Assembly: GCA_964516325.1 (NCBI GenBank)
Contig: CAZFAP010000028.1
Span: 1-36,478, forward strand
From: CAZFAP01 sp964516325
GTDB taxonomy: Bacteria > Auribacterota > JABMQX01
Direction of reading: 5' to 3'
Length of the DNA: 36,478 nt
A program made the position numbers and the translations under genes. A model generated the notes under the pieces. It saw only the letters and a program-made list of their open reading frames with translations. It was not told the DNA's origin and searched no databases. Below, piece after piece: positions 1 through 7,828 of the stretch (positions are counted from its first letter, which is position 1; each line of letters starts with the position of its first letter).

Positions 1-724
1 TGGCCTGCCGCGGAAGCGCGGCCGCGCCGGACGAGTCAGCGCGTAGCTTTGCGGCAATGGTGCGGATGGCGGAGAGGGTGGCGTTGTCGGAGTCGTCGGT
101 GGAGCCTTCCCAGTTGAGGGAGACGAGGAAGGGGCCGAGGACGAATCGAGCCCAGGGGGCTTTTCGTTTGTCGAAGATTTGGCCGGCGGCAACGCTCCCG
201 GTGGCGGGACCGGCTGCCGCGGTACCCGGTGGCACCGCAGGGGCCCTGGCGGGGTGAGACGCCCCGCTCGTGCCCTCCGCCGAGGCGCAGGCGGCGAGGT
301 TTTCGCCGCCGGTTGAGCCTTCAAGGTCTTTCTTGAGGAAGGCAAGAGCATGAGGTTGATCGTTGAAGCGGAGGATGAAGACCCGGAAGGATTTGTCCGC
401 GCCAGCTTCTTGATTCTCGTAGCCTTGAGTAACAGCCTCGCGACCGCCCTGGGCGATGACACCGGGGGCGGCGCCGTCGTAGATTTTCCACAGTTCGTCT
501 TCGGAATCGGCATAGATGTAACTGCCGGGAGTGGCTTTCCAGCCGGGGGCGAATCCGTCGGGCGGCAGAGCCTCGTCAGCGGGTGGCTGCTGGCGAGAAG
601 CCTTCTCAGCGATAGAGGGCGGCGCTTGGAGACGGGGAGGCCCCTTCGGCGATTGTTGCCGAACGCAGCTAAAAAGCCCGAGAGCCGCGAGGGAAATCAC
701 GATGGGAATAGCGAAGCGTGTCAA
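1..724 (-). CDS. Exported lipoprotein, 3' part cut by window edge (DUF6599-like)
   Basis: An open frame on the minus strand runs from a TTG at 724 to the window edge with no stop (241 codons visible). The TTG is preceded by AGGAG at a 5-base spacing. The N-terminus is a lipoprotein signal, MTRFAIPIVISLAALGLFSC, with the lipidated Cys at residue 20. A Pro/Gln-rich linker follows, then a folded region with DELWKIYDGAAPGVIAQG and a stretch about handling repeated measurements of an exported fold that I cannot name with certainty. The IYDGAAP segment recalls the 'YINGGAELY' motif of DUF6599 proteins, which occur in Acidobacteria and Planctomycetes; this link is tentative. It would be tethered to a membrane facing the periplasm. 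It lies 110 bases downstream of gmd on the same strand. Function unknown. Confidence is high for the reading frame and lipoprotein signal, low for the family. Confidence 0.72.
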   Translation of the reverse strand, partial: MTRFAIPIVISLAALGLFSCVRQQSPKGPPRLQAPPSIAEKASRQQPPADEALPPDGFAPGWKATPGSYIYADSEDELWKIYDGAAPGVIAQGGREAVTQGYENQEAGADKSFRVFILRFNDQPHALAFLKKDLEGSTGGENLAACASAEGTSGASHPARAPAVPPGTAAAGPATGSVAAGQIFDKRKAPWARFVLGPFLVSLNWEGSTDDSDNATLSAIRTIAAKLRADSSGAAALPRQA

Positions 725-834
725 CGTCAGCTCCTTTCACGCGGAACCGAAGAGCTACCCCTCCCCCGGGCGCGGATGTATTTCCGCGGCGGAATGGGCG
801 CCCCACAGTCGTTGGAGAGGTGGTAGCCTGTTCG

Positions 835-1824
835 TCAGTCGGTGACGGCCGCCTTTTTATTCATCTCAAGGTCGTTCAGGACCATTTCCCTGACGAGAGA
901 TTTGAAATCGGTTGTGCTTTTCCAGCCGAGCACCTGTCTTGCCTTCGTGGCGTCTCCGACAAGCTCGTTGATCTCCGACGGACGGAAGAACCGCTGGTCC
1001 ACCTCGACGCGTTTCTCCCAGTCGTCCACGTCAGCGACGCGAAACGCTTCCTCGACGAAATCGCGGACGGAATGGGACTTTCCCGTGGCGATGAGGTAGT
1101 CGTCCGCGTCGTCCTGCTGAAGCATGAGCCACATGGCGCGAACGTAATCTTTCGCGTGTCCCCAGTCTCGTCTTGCATCGAGATTGCCGAGGAGGAGCTT
1201 GTCGGCCACCCCGAGTTTGATCTTGCTGACGCCGTCGGAGATTTTTCGCGTTACGAACTCGAATCCGCGACGGGGCGATTCATGATTGAAGCAGATTCCG
1301 TTGCAGGCGAACATCCCATAGGTTTCGCGGTAATTTCTTGTGAGATGGAAGCCGGTGAGTTTTGAGATGCCGTAGGGCGAGCGCGGCCTGAACGGCGTGC
1401 TCTCCTTCTGCGGAACCTCGATGGGATTTCCGAACATCTCGCTCGAGGCGGCGAAGTAAACCCGGCACGAGGGGACGATGTTCTGAATCGCAGAAAGGAG
1501 GTAATGGGTGCCGTTGATGTTGGTGTTCAGCGTGGAGAATTCGTCGTCGAATGAGTAGGCGACGAAGCTCTGCGCGGCGAGGTGGTAGCATTCGTCCGGC
1601 AGGGCGTCGGCGACGGTTTTGTGGAGGCTTGCGTAGCTCTCCAGTGAGGCGCAGTGCAGGTGAATCCGGTCCTTGATGTGCAGAAGGCGGCGCAAGCGAT
1701 GGACCGGGTCCTCGAGGGCGACGCGGCGGACGATGCCGTGGACCTCGTACCCTTTTTCGAGGAGCAACTCACTCAAATAGCTTCCGTCCTGGCCGGTGAT
1801 TCCGGTGATGAGCGCACGTTTCAT
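835..1824 (-). CDS. gmd: GDP-mannose 4,6-dehydratase
   Basis: This is a 329-residue short-chain dehydrogenase/reductase that converts GDP-D-mannose to GDP-4-keto-6-deoxy-mannose, the first step to GDP-fucose, GDP-rhamnose and related sugars of surface polysaccharide. The nucleotide-binding motif TGITGQDGSYL (residues 7-17) is diagnostic. The catalytic set is visible: S127 and E129 in SSEMFG, then Y151 and K155 in YGISK, with the same spacing as Thr132/Glu134/Tyr156/Lys160 of the E. coli enzyme (Ser replaces Thr). NHESPRRG followed by FVTRKI is the family's substrate-binding signature. The ATG at 1824 has AGGAG five bases upstream. No GDP-fucose synthase or rhamnose reductase lies beside it, so the final sugar cannot be told. 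It is a cytoplasmic enzyme. The lipoprotein gene follows on the same strand. Confidence 0.95.
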   Translation of the reverse strand: MKRALITGITGQDGSYLSELLLEKGYEVHGIVRRVALEDPVHRLRRLLHIKDRIHLHCASLESYASLHKTVADALPDECYHLAAQSFVAYSFDDEFSTLNTNINGTHYLLSAIQNIVPSCRVYFAASSEMFGNPIEVPQKESTPFRPRSPYGISKLTGFHLTRNYRETYGMFACNGICFNHESPRRGFEFVTRKISDGVSKIKLGVADKLLLGNLDARRDWGHAKDYVRAMWLMLQQDDADDYLIATGKSHSVRDFVEEAFRVADVDDWEKRVEVDQRFFRPSEINELVGDATKARQVLGWKSTTDFKSLVREMVLNDLEMNKKAAVTD

Positions 1825-2051
1825 TCATAGCTCCTTTGTTGATTCATCACGAAGCATCTGCGAAGGCAGATGGTACACGATGCCCCGCCTGCTGGCAACT
1901 GGGGCTTTGCTGGGGGTGTGGCCACATTTGAGTCGGGGACTGTGAGCGTGGGCCTCGAGGAAGGCTTTGGCGGGTCAACCGCAACGCCGCCGCTTGGTGC
2001 TGAGGATCGTGATCAGGAGGATTTTCCGGAAGCTATGACTCATTCTGTGTC

Positions 2052-2245
2052 GCCCCCCTGCGGGGGCTTAGTTGAATTTGGGCTTCTGGTTCCACGGGCT
2101 GAGGCCCGTGGCTATTCTCTTTCATCCCCTGCGGGGATTCAGGGGATGCGGAGCAGACAAACCAAACCCGAGCCCCCGCAGGGGACGCCACATTCAATTG
2201 AGGTGGACTCCTCCCTCCACTCTCTTTCATCGCCTGCGGGGATTG
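2052..2245. repeat. Cluster of short GC-rich hairpin repeats in the gmd/DUF1080 gap
   Basis: The 657-base gap 1825-2481 holds no convincing gene, although a frame stays open in phase with the downstream CDS. It contains several hairpins. CCCCC-TGC-GGGGG lies at 2054-2066, CCACGGGC-TGAG-GCCCGTGG at 2092-2111, and three more CCCC-TGC-GGGG type units lie near 2126, 2172 and 2231, one of them inverted. Similar stems recur near 16.3 kb. They look like REP-type (repetitive extragenic palindrome) elements; no transposase is present in the window. Confidence 0.6.
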
Positions 2246-2481
2246 GCGGTGTCGCCGCCCGGCAGGGGCGGGCGGGACGAGATGTCCGGCCTTTGGCGGG
2301 ATTACAAAGCCCCACGTCCCACGCGGGCGTAGCTACACCCTTTGCTGGGGGATGTGTGGCTTTTTGGCGGAGGGGGACTTATAATTCGGGGGTCGGGCTG
2401 GCGCGGGATGCCAAAATGACCGAGCGAAACCGGCAAATAGAAAAGACCATAGGACTCCTGCATCCAGGGAAAGGAACGGCC

Positions 2482-3687
2482 ATGAAACAGATGCTTGTTC
2501 TCGTCGGGATTACCGTTTTTGCGCTGGGCTCTTCCGCACAGGGAGAGCACCCCGCCCCGACGCCCCTCTTCAACGGTAAGGACGTCTCGGGATGGAAAGA
2601 AGTCGGCGGGGGGAAATGGACGATTCAGGACGGCGCCATCGTCGGAGAAACGGGAGATGGACAGTACGGCTGGCTGGTCACGGAGAAAGAGTATGCGGAT
2701 TTTGTCCTGTCGCTGAAGTTCAAAGCGGAAGGGCCGGGCAATGCGGGCGTGCAGTTGCGGTCGCACGTGATTGACGGGGAGATGAAGGGGCTTCAGGCGG
2801 ACGTTGACCGAGACCCCGCCGGGAACACGGGCTCTGTCTGGGACGAGCATCGAAGGAATCGCTGGATGGCGCAGTGCTCGGAAGAGGGGAAGAAGGCCTA
2901 CAAGCCGGGCGAGTGGAACGAGTACAAGATTCACGCCGTGGGCGATCGCGTCATCGTCCATCTCAATGGCGTGAAGACGGCCGATTTTCACAACGACATG
3001 GACGTGAAGGGAATCATCGCGCTTCAGGTACACAGCGGACAAACGCCGGTCAGGGTTCTGTGGAAAGATATTCAAATCGTTGACCTGGGATATGGCGAGG
3101 GATGGAAGCCGCTGTTCAACGGGAAGGATTTCGGCGGTTGGAAAGAGCACGGGAAAGAGAAGTGGAGCGTCGAGGACGGGACGATTGTCGGGGCGAGCGA
3201 CGCGGGTGGGTACGGGTACATGGCGACGATTAAAACGTACAGGGATTTCGTCGTGCGAATCGCGTTCAAATGCGACGCGGAAGGAAACAGCGGGCTTTTC
3301 TTCCGTTCGATTCTCAAAGACACGGACATCGTGGGAATTCAGGCGGAGATTGACCCGACGACGACAAACCTGAACGCCGGGCTTTACGAGACCGGCGGTC
3401 GCGGATGGATGGCCAAGCCGACCGAGGACGCGAGGAAGCTCTTTCGGTTTAACGACTGGAATGAAATGGTCGTCAAGGCAGTTGGGAATCACTACGTGAC
3501 TTATCTGAACGGGTTGAAGGCCGTTGAGTTGGTTGACGCGCAGCCCATGAGCGATCCCTTACGCGGCGACACGCCAAAGCCCCCGCTGAGGCTCGGGACG
3601 ATTGCGCTCCAGCTCCACAGCGGCGGCGGGGCAAAGGTCCGCTGGAAGGACATATTCATCAAGGAAATTCCGACGGCGGACAAATAG
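2482..3687 (+). CDS. Exported protein with two DUF1080 (3-keto-disaccharide hydrolase) domains
   Basis: The 401-residue product starts MKQMLVLVGITVFALGSSAQG, a Sec signal peptide cleaved near residue 20. Two tandem copies of the DUF1080 fold follow, about residues 27-203 and 209-396. Each opens with PLFNGKD.(S/G)GWKE, continues with a W(T/S)(I/V)(Q/E)DG.IVG strand, a WNEY/WNEM strand and a YLNG/HLNG turn, and closes with ALQ(V/L)HSG then (L/R)WKDI. DUF1080 is a concanavalin-like beta-sandwich. Some members hydrolyse 3-keto-glycosides made by GFO/IDH-type oxidoreductases, so a role in periplasmic sugar breakdown is plausible but inferred. The ATG at 2482 was chosen because it has AAGGAA upstream and begins the signal peptide. 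The open frame extends 204 codons upstream through repeat DNA, which I judge non-coding. No sugar oxidoreductase is adjacent. Confidence 0.88.
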   Translation: MKQMLVLVGITVFALGSSAQGEHPAPTPLFNGKDVSGWKEVGGGKWTIQDGAIVGETGDGQYGWLVTEKEYADFVLSLKFKAEGPGNAGVQLRSHVIDGEMKGLQADVDRDPAGNTGSVWDEHRRNRWMAQCSEEGKKAYKPGEWNEYKIHAVGDRVIVHLNGVKTADFHNDMDVKGIIALQVHSGQTPVRVLWKDIQIVDLGYGEGWKPLFNGKDFGGWKEHGKEKWSVEDGTIVGASDAGGYGYMATIKTYRDFVVRIAFKCDAEGNSGLFFRSILKDTDIVGIQAEIDPTTTNLNAGLYETGGRGWMAKPTEDARKLFRFNDWNEMVVKAVGNHYVTYLNGLKAVELVDAQPMSDPLRGDTPKPPLRLGTIALQLHSGGGAKVRWKDIFIKEIPTADK

Positions 3688-3751
3688 CACACCGGTTAGG
3701 CTGGCGAGCGGCGGGAATTCGCGGTCGGCGTCATGATTGATAAGAAAAGCG

Positions 3752-5404
3752 ATGGGAATGAACATCCGGTATCTGAAAGACTCGACCTACCTGCGGTCTC
3801 TCAGGAGCCTTGGCGACCGGTCTTTTGACTGCATCATCGTCGTGAGTTCCCATATCCTGAGGAACGGCGGCGATGCGGCGTTCCGAGAAGCTTTGGATGC
3901 CTGCGTCAGAGCTCTGAAAGAAACGGGGATTCTCATGGTCCAGGGGACGCCGGAAAGTTTGCCGAGCAGAATCGAGCCGCTGATGCGGTCGCTCCATTTC
4001 AAGTACTGGATCGCCGTCGAGTCGCGTATCTTGAAGAGCAGACCAGGGCTGCCGACCGCGCACGCTGGCCTCGTGGTCTTCGCAAAGTCGAAGAAATCGT
4101 TTCGGATAAACAAAGTCCGTTTCCCGCACAAATACTGCGCCTTCTGTGGAAAAACCGTGAAGGACTGGGGCGGGAAGTCCCACTTGATGAATCCAGCGGG
4201 CTACGCCATTTCGGATGTCTGGCGAGATTTGTCCCGGCTGGACAACTATTCAAGGCTCTCCCTGGCGGTTCTGGAAGTATTGCTGGAACTTGCAGATCAG
4301 AAGGACGCGAGGCGCCTGGTATTTCCCTACGAGGGGATAGATTTTGATGCGGATTCCCGGATAGCCCAGGCCGACGTTTGTGCTCCTTCGCAGCCTTCGG
4401 CGCCCTTTCGTCCGGCATCAGCGAAAAGGAACAAGCTCGACGACGCCTTGCTCGATGTCGTCCATTGTGGCGACGCCGTGGAGGTTCTCCTAAAATACCC
4501 CGACAATTCGGTTGACCTGGCTTTCGCCGACCCGCCTTACAACCTGGAGAAAGCGTACAGCACCTACCACGACGAGAAAGAGGACGAGCGATATATCGAG
4601 TGGTGCAACGCTTGGCTGACGGAATACATCCGCGTCCTGAAACCGACCGGGTCGCTGTACCTTGTGAATCTGCCGAAATGGGCGGTTCATCACGCGGCTT
4701 TTCTGAACGAGCGCCTCCACTTCCAGAACTGGATTGCATGGGACGCCATTTCCGAGCCGAGGGGAAAGATAATGCCGGCACACTACGCCCTTCTGTTCTA
4801 CACCAAGCACCCGACCGATTTCACGTTCAATTATGACGAGGTCAGCCCGATAGACGCCCCCTCGTTGTGCCTGAGACCTTGCTGCGTCAAGGAACGAAAG
4901 GAACAGGGCATTGACCCGAAAGTCCCGCTCACGGACATCTGGTGGGACGTTCATCGAATCAGGCACAAGAAAGACCGCGACTCTCATCCGTGTCAGTTGC
5001 CGGAAAAGCTGCTGGAGCGGATTGTGCGGTTGTCGTCCGACGAGGGCGACATAGTGCTCGACGCCCTGTGCGGGACAGGGACGACGGCCGTTGTCGCATC
5101 CAAACTCGGTCGGCGGTTCGTAGCGGCTGACATAGACCGGCGCTATGTGGAGATGACGCGCAAGAAGATAGCCGAGCTGCGATCGTGGGGAGTTATTCGC
5201 CGAGAGCCGGAACCAAGAACTCCGAGGAAGGTCACAAAAAAAGAACTGCAACTGGAATTGCGGGCGCTCGCTCGCTCGCTTGGCAGACTTCCCACGAAGG
5301 AGGATGTGAGAGAGAGGAGCCGATACGGGCTTGAGCTTTTCGAGGAGGCATTCGCCACGTGGGGGAAGGCGCTGAAGGCGGCAAAGTTGCCGATGAGCCA
5401 TTGA
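3752..5404 (+). CDS. Beta-class DNA methyltransferase with a degenerate duplicated N-half and a C-terminal HNH-associated repeat
   Basis: About 550 residues. The C-half is an amino-methyltransferase: DPPYN (residues about 260-264) precedes the SAM-binding DALCGTGTTAVVASKLGRRF (from about 437), the motif order of beta-class m6A/m4C enzymes. The N-half (about 20-185) aligns with it line by line: SFDCIIVVSSH against SVDLAFADPPYN, LHFKYWIAVES against LHFQNWIAWD, and a Cys-rich segment ending SDVWRDL against one ending TDIWWDV. The N-half has lost the catalytic DPPY and has no SAM motif, so it is probably structural or DNA-binding. The last 50 residues (ELRALARSLGRLPTKEDV through TWGKALKAAKL) match the homing-endonuclease-associated repeat (HNH_repeat), a small DNA-binding unit. 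No nuclease gene is adjacent, so it appears to be an orphan methylase. The start is uncertain: ATG 3752 or 3758, or an upstream TTG at 3737; none has a strong ribosome site. It converges on the next gene with a 27-base gap. Confidence 0.85.
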   Translation: MGMNIRYLKDSTYLRSLRSLGDRSFDCIIVVSSHILRNGGDAAFREALDACVRALKETGILMVQGTPESLPSRIEPLMRSLHFKYWIAVESRILKSRPGLPTAHAGLVVFAKSKKSFRINKVRFPHKYCAFCGKTVKDWGGKSHLMNPAGYAISDVWRDLSRLDNYSRLSLAVLEVLLELADQKDARRLVFPYEGIDFDADSRIAQADVCAPSQPSAPFRPASAKRNKLDDALLDVVHCGDAVEVLLKYPDNSVDLAFADPPYNLEKAYSTYHDEKEDERYIEWCNAWLTEYIRVLKPTGSLYLVNLPKWAVHHAAFLNERLHFQNWIAWDAISEPRGKIMPAHYALLFYTKHPTDFTFNYDEVSPIDAPSLCLRPCCVKERKEQGIDPKVPLTDIWWDVHRIRHKKDRDSHPCQLPEKLLERIVRLSSDEGDIVLDALCGTGTTAVVASKLGRRFVAADIDRRYVEMTRKKIAELRSWGVIRREPEPRTPRKVTKKELQLELRALARSLGRLPTKEDVRERSRYGLELFEEAFATWGKALKAAKLPMSH

Positions 5405-5431
5405 GAGTGGTGGACGGGCAGCGCACCGCGC

Positions 5432-7510
5432 TCAAAAGCAGTACGTGGTCTTGACGAAGAGCATCCTTGCGTTTTCCTCTTCCTCCTCCTCGAGGAGATT
5501 TAGCCCGACGTACAGGAAGCTGTTCCGGCGGTACTTCCATCGGAAAAGGAGGTTGGCGAAGCCCGCCTCGCCGCTGTTTAACTCGATCTCCGCTCGGAGG
5601 GATAAGTCCCTGGCGAAGCTGTACGTCGCGTTGAGGCGAGAGTTCCATTCGTGTTCGCTTTCCTCGGTTTTCTCGTCGTACCATCTCCGATTGTGGTCGA
5701 GGGAAAGGAAGAGGCGGCGGGTTGGCTTCCATCCGATTTCCGCGGAGATATACCTTGCCTCCGGTTCCCTCGGTGTCGCAAACGGGTACGAGAAGAGGCT
5801 TATTTCCCCCCATTTCGGCTCATACTCGGCGTGAAATCCGGCGTAGTTGCTCTCGACCTCGCCCGACTCCTCGAGAGTCGTCTGTCTTCCGGCGAAAACA
5901 TCGAAGTGAAAATACCCCATCGCGATCCAGGAGGAGAGCTCATTGCTCTGATGAACCTTTTCGTCCTGGAAATTCCAATAAATGTCATCGTGGGTTGCGA
6001 CTCCTGTGTTGCGGATAAACCGGTCGCCAAATTCAAACTTGTAGCTTGCAGCTCCCTGAAAGCCGCGCCCCCCGTCGAACTTCTCCTCCTCGGTTTCGGG
6101 GATAAATCCGAATTCGCGGTGGATCGTCGAAAAATCGGGGCCGATTTGTGCGTAATGGGCGAAGAGAAAGAAAGGGTCCTTGGTGCGCTCAACGCCGAGG
6201 AAGAAGCCGTCGTCGCCGTCAATGTTCTCGCCCTGAATGCGGGCGTATTGCCCGGTGATCTCGTACTCCTTCGGCAGAGGGAAATACCCCAGAAGGCTGA
6301 ACGCCCGGTTGGCATCCTGCTGTTCCTCTTTGTCCACGGCGAGAAACGAAATGGAGGACCTTTCGCTGACGTTGTGCTGATATGCCGCGACGTAGTAGTC
6401 CTCGTTCGTCTCCTTCGTTCGAGCAGTCAAGCCCAGGAAATGGTATCGGTCCGATCTCCCGGAAACCTTCAATCCGTAGTCCATCCCCTCGTACGTGTAC
6501 CTATAATCCTCCTCATCCTCCTCTCGTTTGTATCCGACGCGCCGGGTGTAGAAGAGCTGCATCGGCGTTCGCAGAAGGTCCACGCCCTGCTCAAAAAACG
6601 GTCTCTTTTCGGGCATTCTGGGTTCCACGCGCCCCAACGCGATGACCGTCGGGTCGGCCTCGATTTGCGAAATGTCCGGGTTGATCGTCCCGTCAAGGAA
6701 TATGCTGCGGGTGGGGCGATAGGAAATATCCAGCCCTGTCTCGAGGTCCACGTCTTCGCCCGTGAGGTCCACGGACGAGGTGACATAGGGAATCCACTCG
6801 GTTTTTCGCGGCTTCTGGACAGTTGACAAGTCAAGCCCAACGAGTTCGCCATATCGCGACACGCGGAATATCTTTTCGTTCACGTCGGACCAAGTGCTGG
6901 TCTCGCGGCGACCGGCTGCATTTCGCCAAAAGTTGATCCCCCACACGTTTCCTCGTCTGGGATCGAAGCTGAGTTCCTGAAAGGGAATCGCCATCTCGGC
7001 AGACCAACCCTCTTGGTCGCGTGAGGCAGCGACCTCCCAGTCGCAATCCCATTGCCTGTCGGTGACTTCGCCTTCTCTGGAAATTTTCTGGTCCATCTGG
7101 GCGCCCAGAGGATTGGTCACGAAGCAAAACGCACTTCGCTGGTCGTGGTAGGTGTCCAAGAAGAGTTCCAGGCTGTCGTCGTCGGATAGTCCGGCGTCTC
7201 GCTCCGTCTCGACGGCGCGAATCTTTTCCGGTTGCGGATCGAGGCATCGGAAACCGAAGTATAGATTCTTGGCGTCGTAGAGAACAGAGACCACAGTCTG
7301 CCCGACAGCGGGCGCATCCTCGACGGGATCTACCTGAATGAAGTCCGAGGTGGGACGGGCTTTTTGCCAGGCGGGTTCATCGAGTCTCCCGTCAATCGTG
7401 GGTGAGCTATCCGTCCAGACCGCCTCAACAACTCGAGCAGCGGCGTCCGCCACGGGTCTCACCGCCAGGGATAGAACTATCATTGTTGCCGTGCGAAGAG
7501 GCCTGTTCAT
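5432..7510 (-). CDS. CBM9-like/DUF5916 outer-membrane protein
   Basis: This is a 692-residue exported protein. After a signal peptide (MNRPLRTATMIVLSLAVRPV, cleaved near ADA-A) comes a family 9 carbohydrate-binding-like domain, about residues 30-215, with the typical IDGRLDEPAW start, the VLYD.KNLYFGFRC strand and the DDSLELFLDT strand. From about 225 to the end lies a DUF5916 region rich in alternating and aromatic strands (YFHFDVFAGRQ, YEPKWGEISLF and others), ending in ...VKTTYCF. A terminal Phe is the usual signature of an outer-membrane beta-barrel. The likely role is an outer-membrane protein binding or moving a carbohydrate or peptide; the substrate is unknown. The ATG at 7510 was chosen because it begins the signal peptide; a TTG at 7603 extends the frame but adds no recognisable sequence, and neither has a clear Shine-Dalgarno. 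Confidence 0.85.
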   Translation of the reverse strand: MNRPLRTATMIVLSLAVRPVADAAARVVEAVWTDSSPTIDGRLDEPAWQKARPTSDFIQVDPVEDAPAVGQTVVSVLYDAKNLYFGFRCLDPQPEKIRAVETERDAGLSDDDSLELFLDTYHDQRSAFCFVTNPLGAQMDQKISREGEVTDRQWDCDWEVAASRDQEGWSAEMAIPFQELSFDPRRGNVWGINFWRNAAGRRETSTWSDVNEKIFRVSRYGELVGLDLSTVQKPRKTEWIPYVTSSVDLTGEDVDLETGLDISYRPTRSIFLDGTINPDISQIEADPTVIALGRVEPRMPEKRPFFEQGVDLLRTPMQLFYTRRVGYKREEDEEDYRYTYEGMDYGLKVSGRSDRYHFLGLTARTKETNEDYYVAAYQHNVSERSSISFLAVDKEEQQDANRAFSLLGYFPLPKEYEITGQYARIQGENIDGDDGFFLGVERTKDPFFLFAHYAQIGPDFSTIHREFGFIPETEEEKFDGGRGFQGAASYKFEFGDRFIRNTGVATHDDIYWNFQDEKVHQSNELSSWIAMGYFHFDVFAGRQTTLEESGEVESNYAGFHAEYEPKWGEISLFSYPFATPREPEARYISAEIGWKPTRRLFLSLDHNRRWYDEKTEESEHEWNSRLNATYSFARDLSLRAEIELNSGEAGFANLLFRWKYRRNSFLYVGLNLLEEEEEENARMLFVKTTYCF

Positions 7511-7828
7511 GAGCGCGGTCGGTCTCTGCCGCGGAGGCAATAGGGCTGTATCAACCGAGAGCCGCAAACGCCAGAGAATACCAGCCAGACGGTTTCGGAA
7601 CAATGAAAAAAGCCGCTGCTTGGAGTCTCAGTCGCGGGGGTAGCGGAGAAAGGCGTTGAGGGGGGAGGGAGAGGCCGGACGGGGCGGCGCCCCGAGAGAG
7701 TAGAAAGGAGACAGTAGAAAGGAGAACCCGCCCCGGTTCTACTGCTCTACTTACTTGGAACGCCTTGTAACCGAGGGGGTAAAGGCTTCGCATCGTCTGC
7801 GCGACCGACAGCCGGGGCAAATGATGAG
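7511..7828. other. Gene-free gap with a 13-base direct repeat and a hairpin
   Basis: No coding region is supported here. AGTAGAAAGGAGA occurs twice, at 7699-7711 and 7713-7725 (14-base period), beside a GGGGC-GGC-GCCCC hairpin at 7681-7693. This is upstream of the CBM9/DUF5916 gene and downstream of the giant lamin-tail gene, both on the minus strand, so it may hold a terminator or promoter. I see no clear -35/-10 pair. Confidence 0.4.

Noticed and set aside
350..826. Plus-strand open frames near the window start
   Set aside because: They are the antisense of the lipoprotein gene, whose minus-strand frame has a lipobox and a ribosome site.
1870..2481. N-terminal extension of the DUF1080 gene
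   Set aside because: The frame is open but runs through hairpin repeats with no ribosome site or signal peptide; the ATG at 2482 has both.
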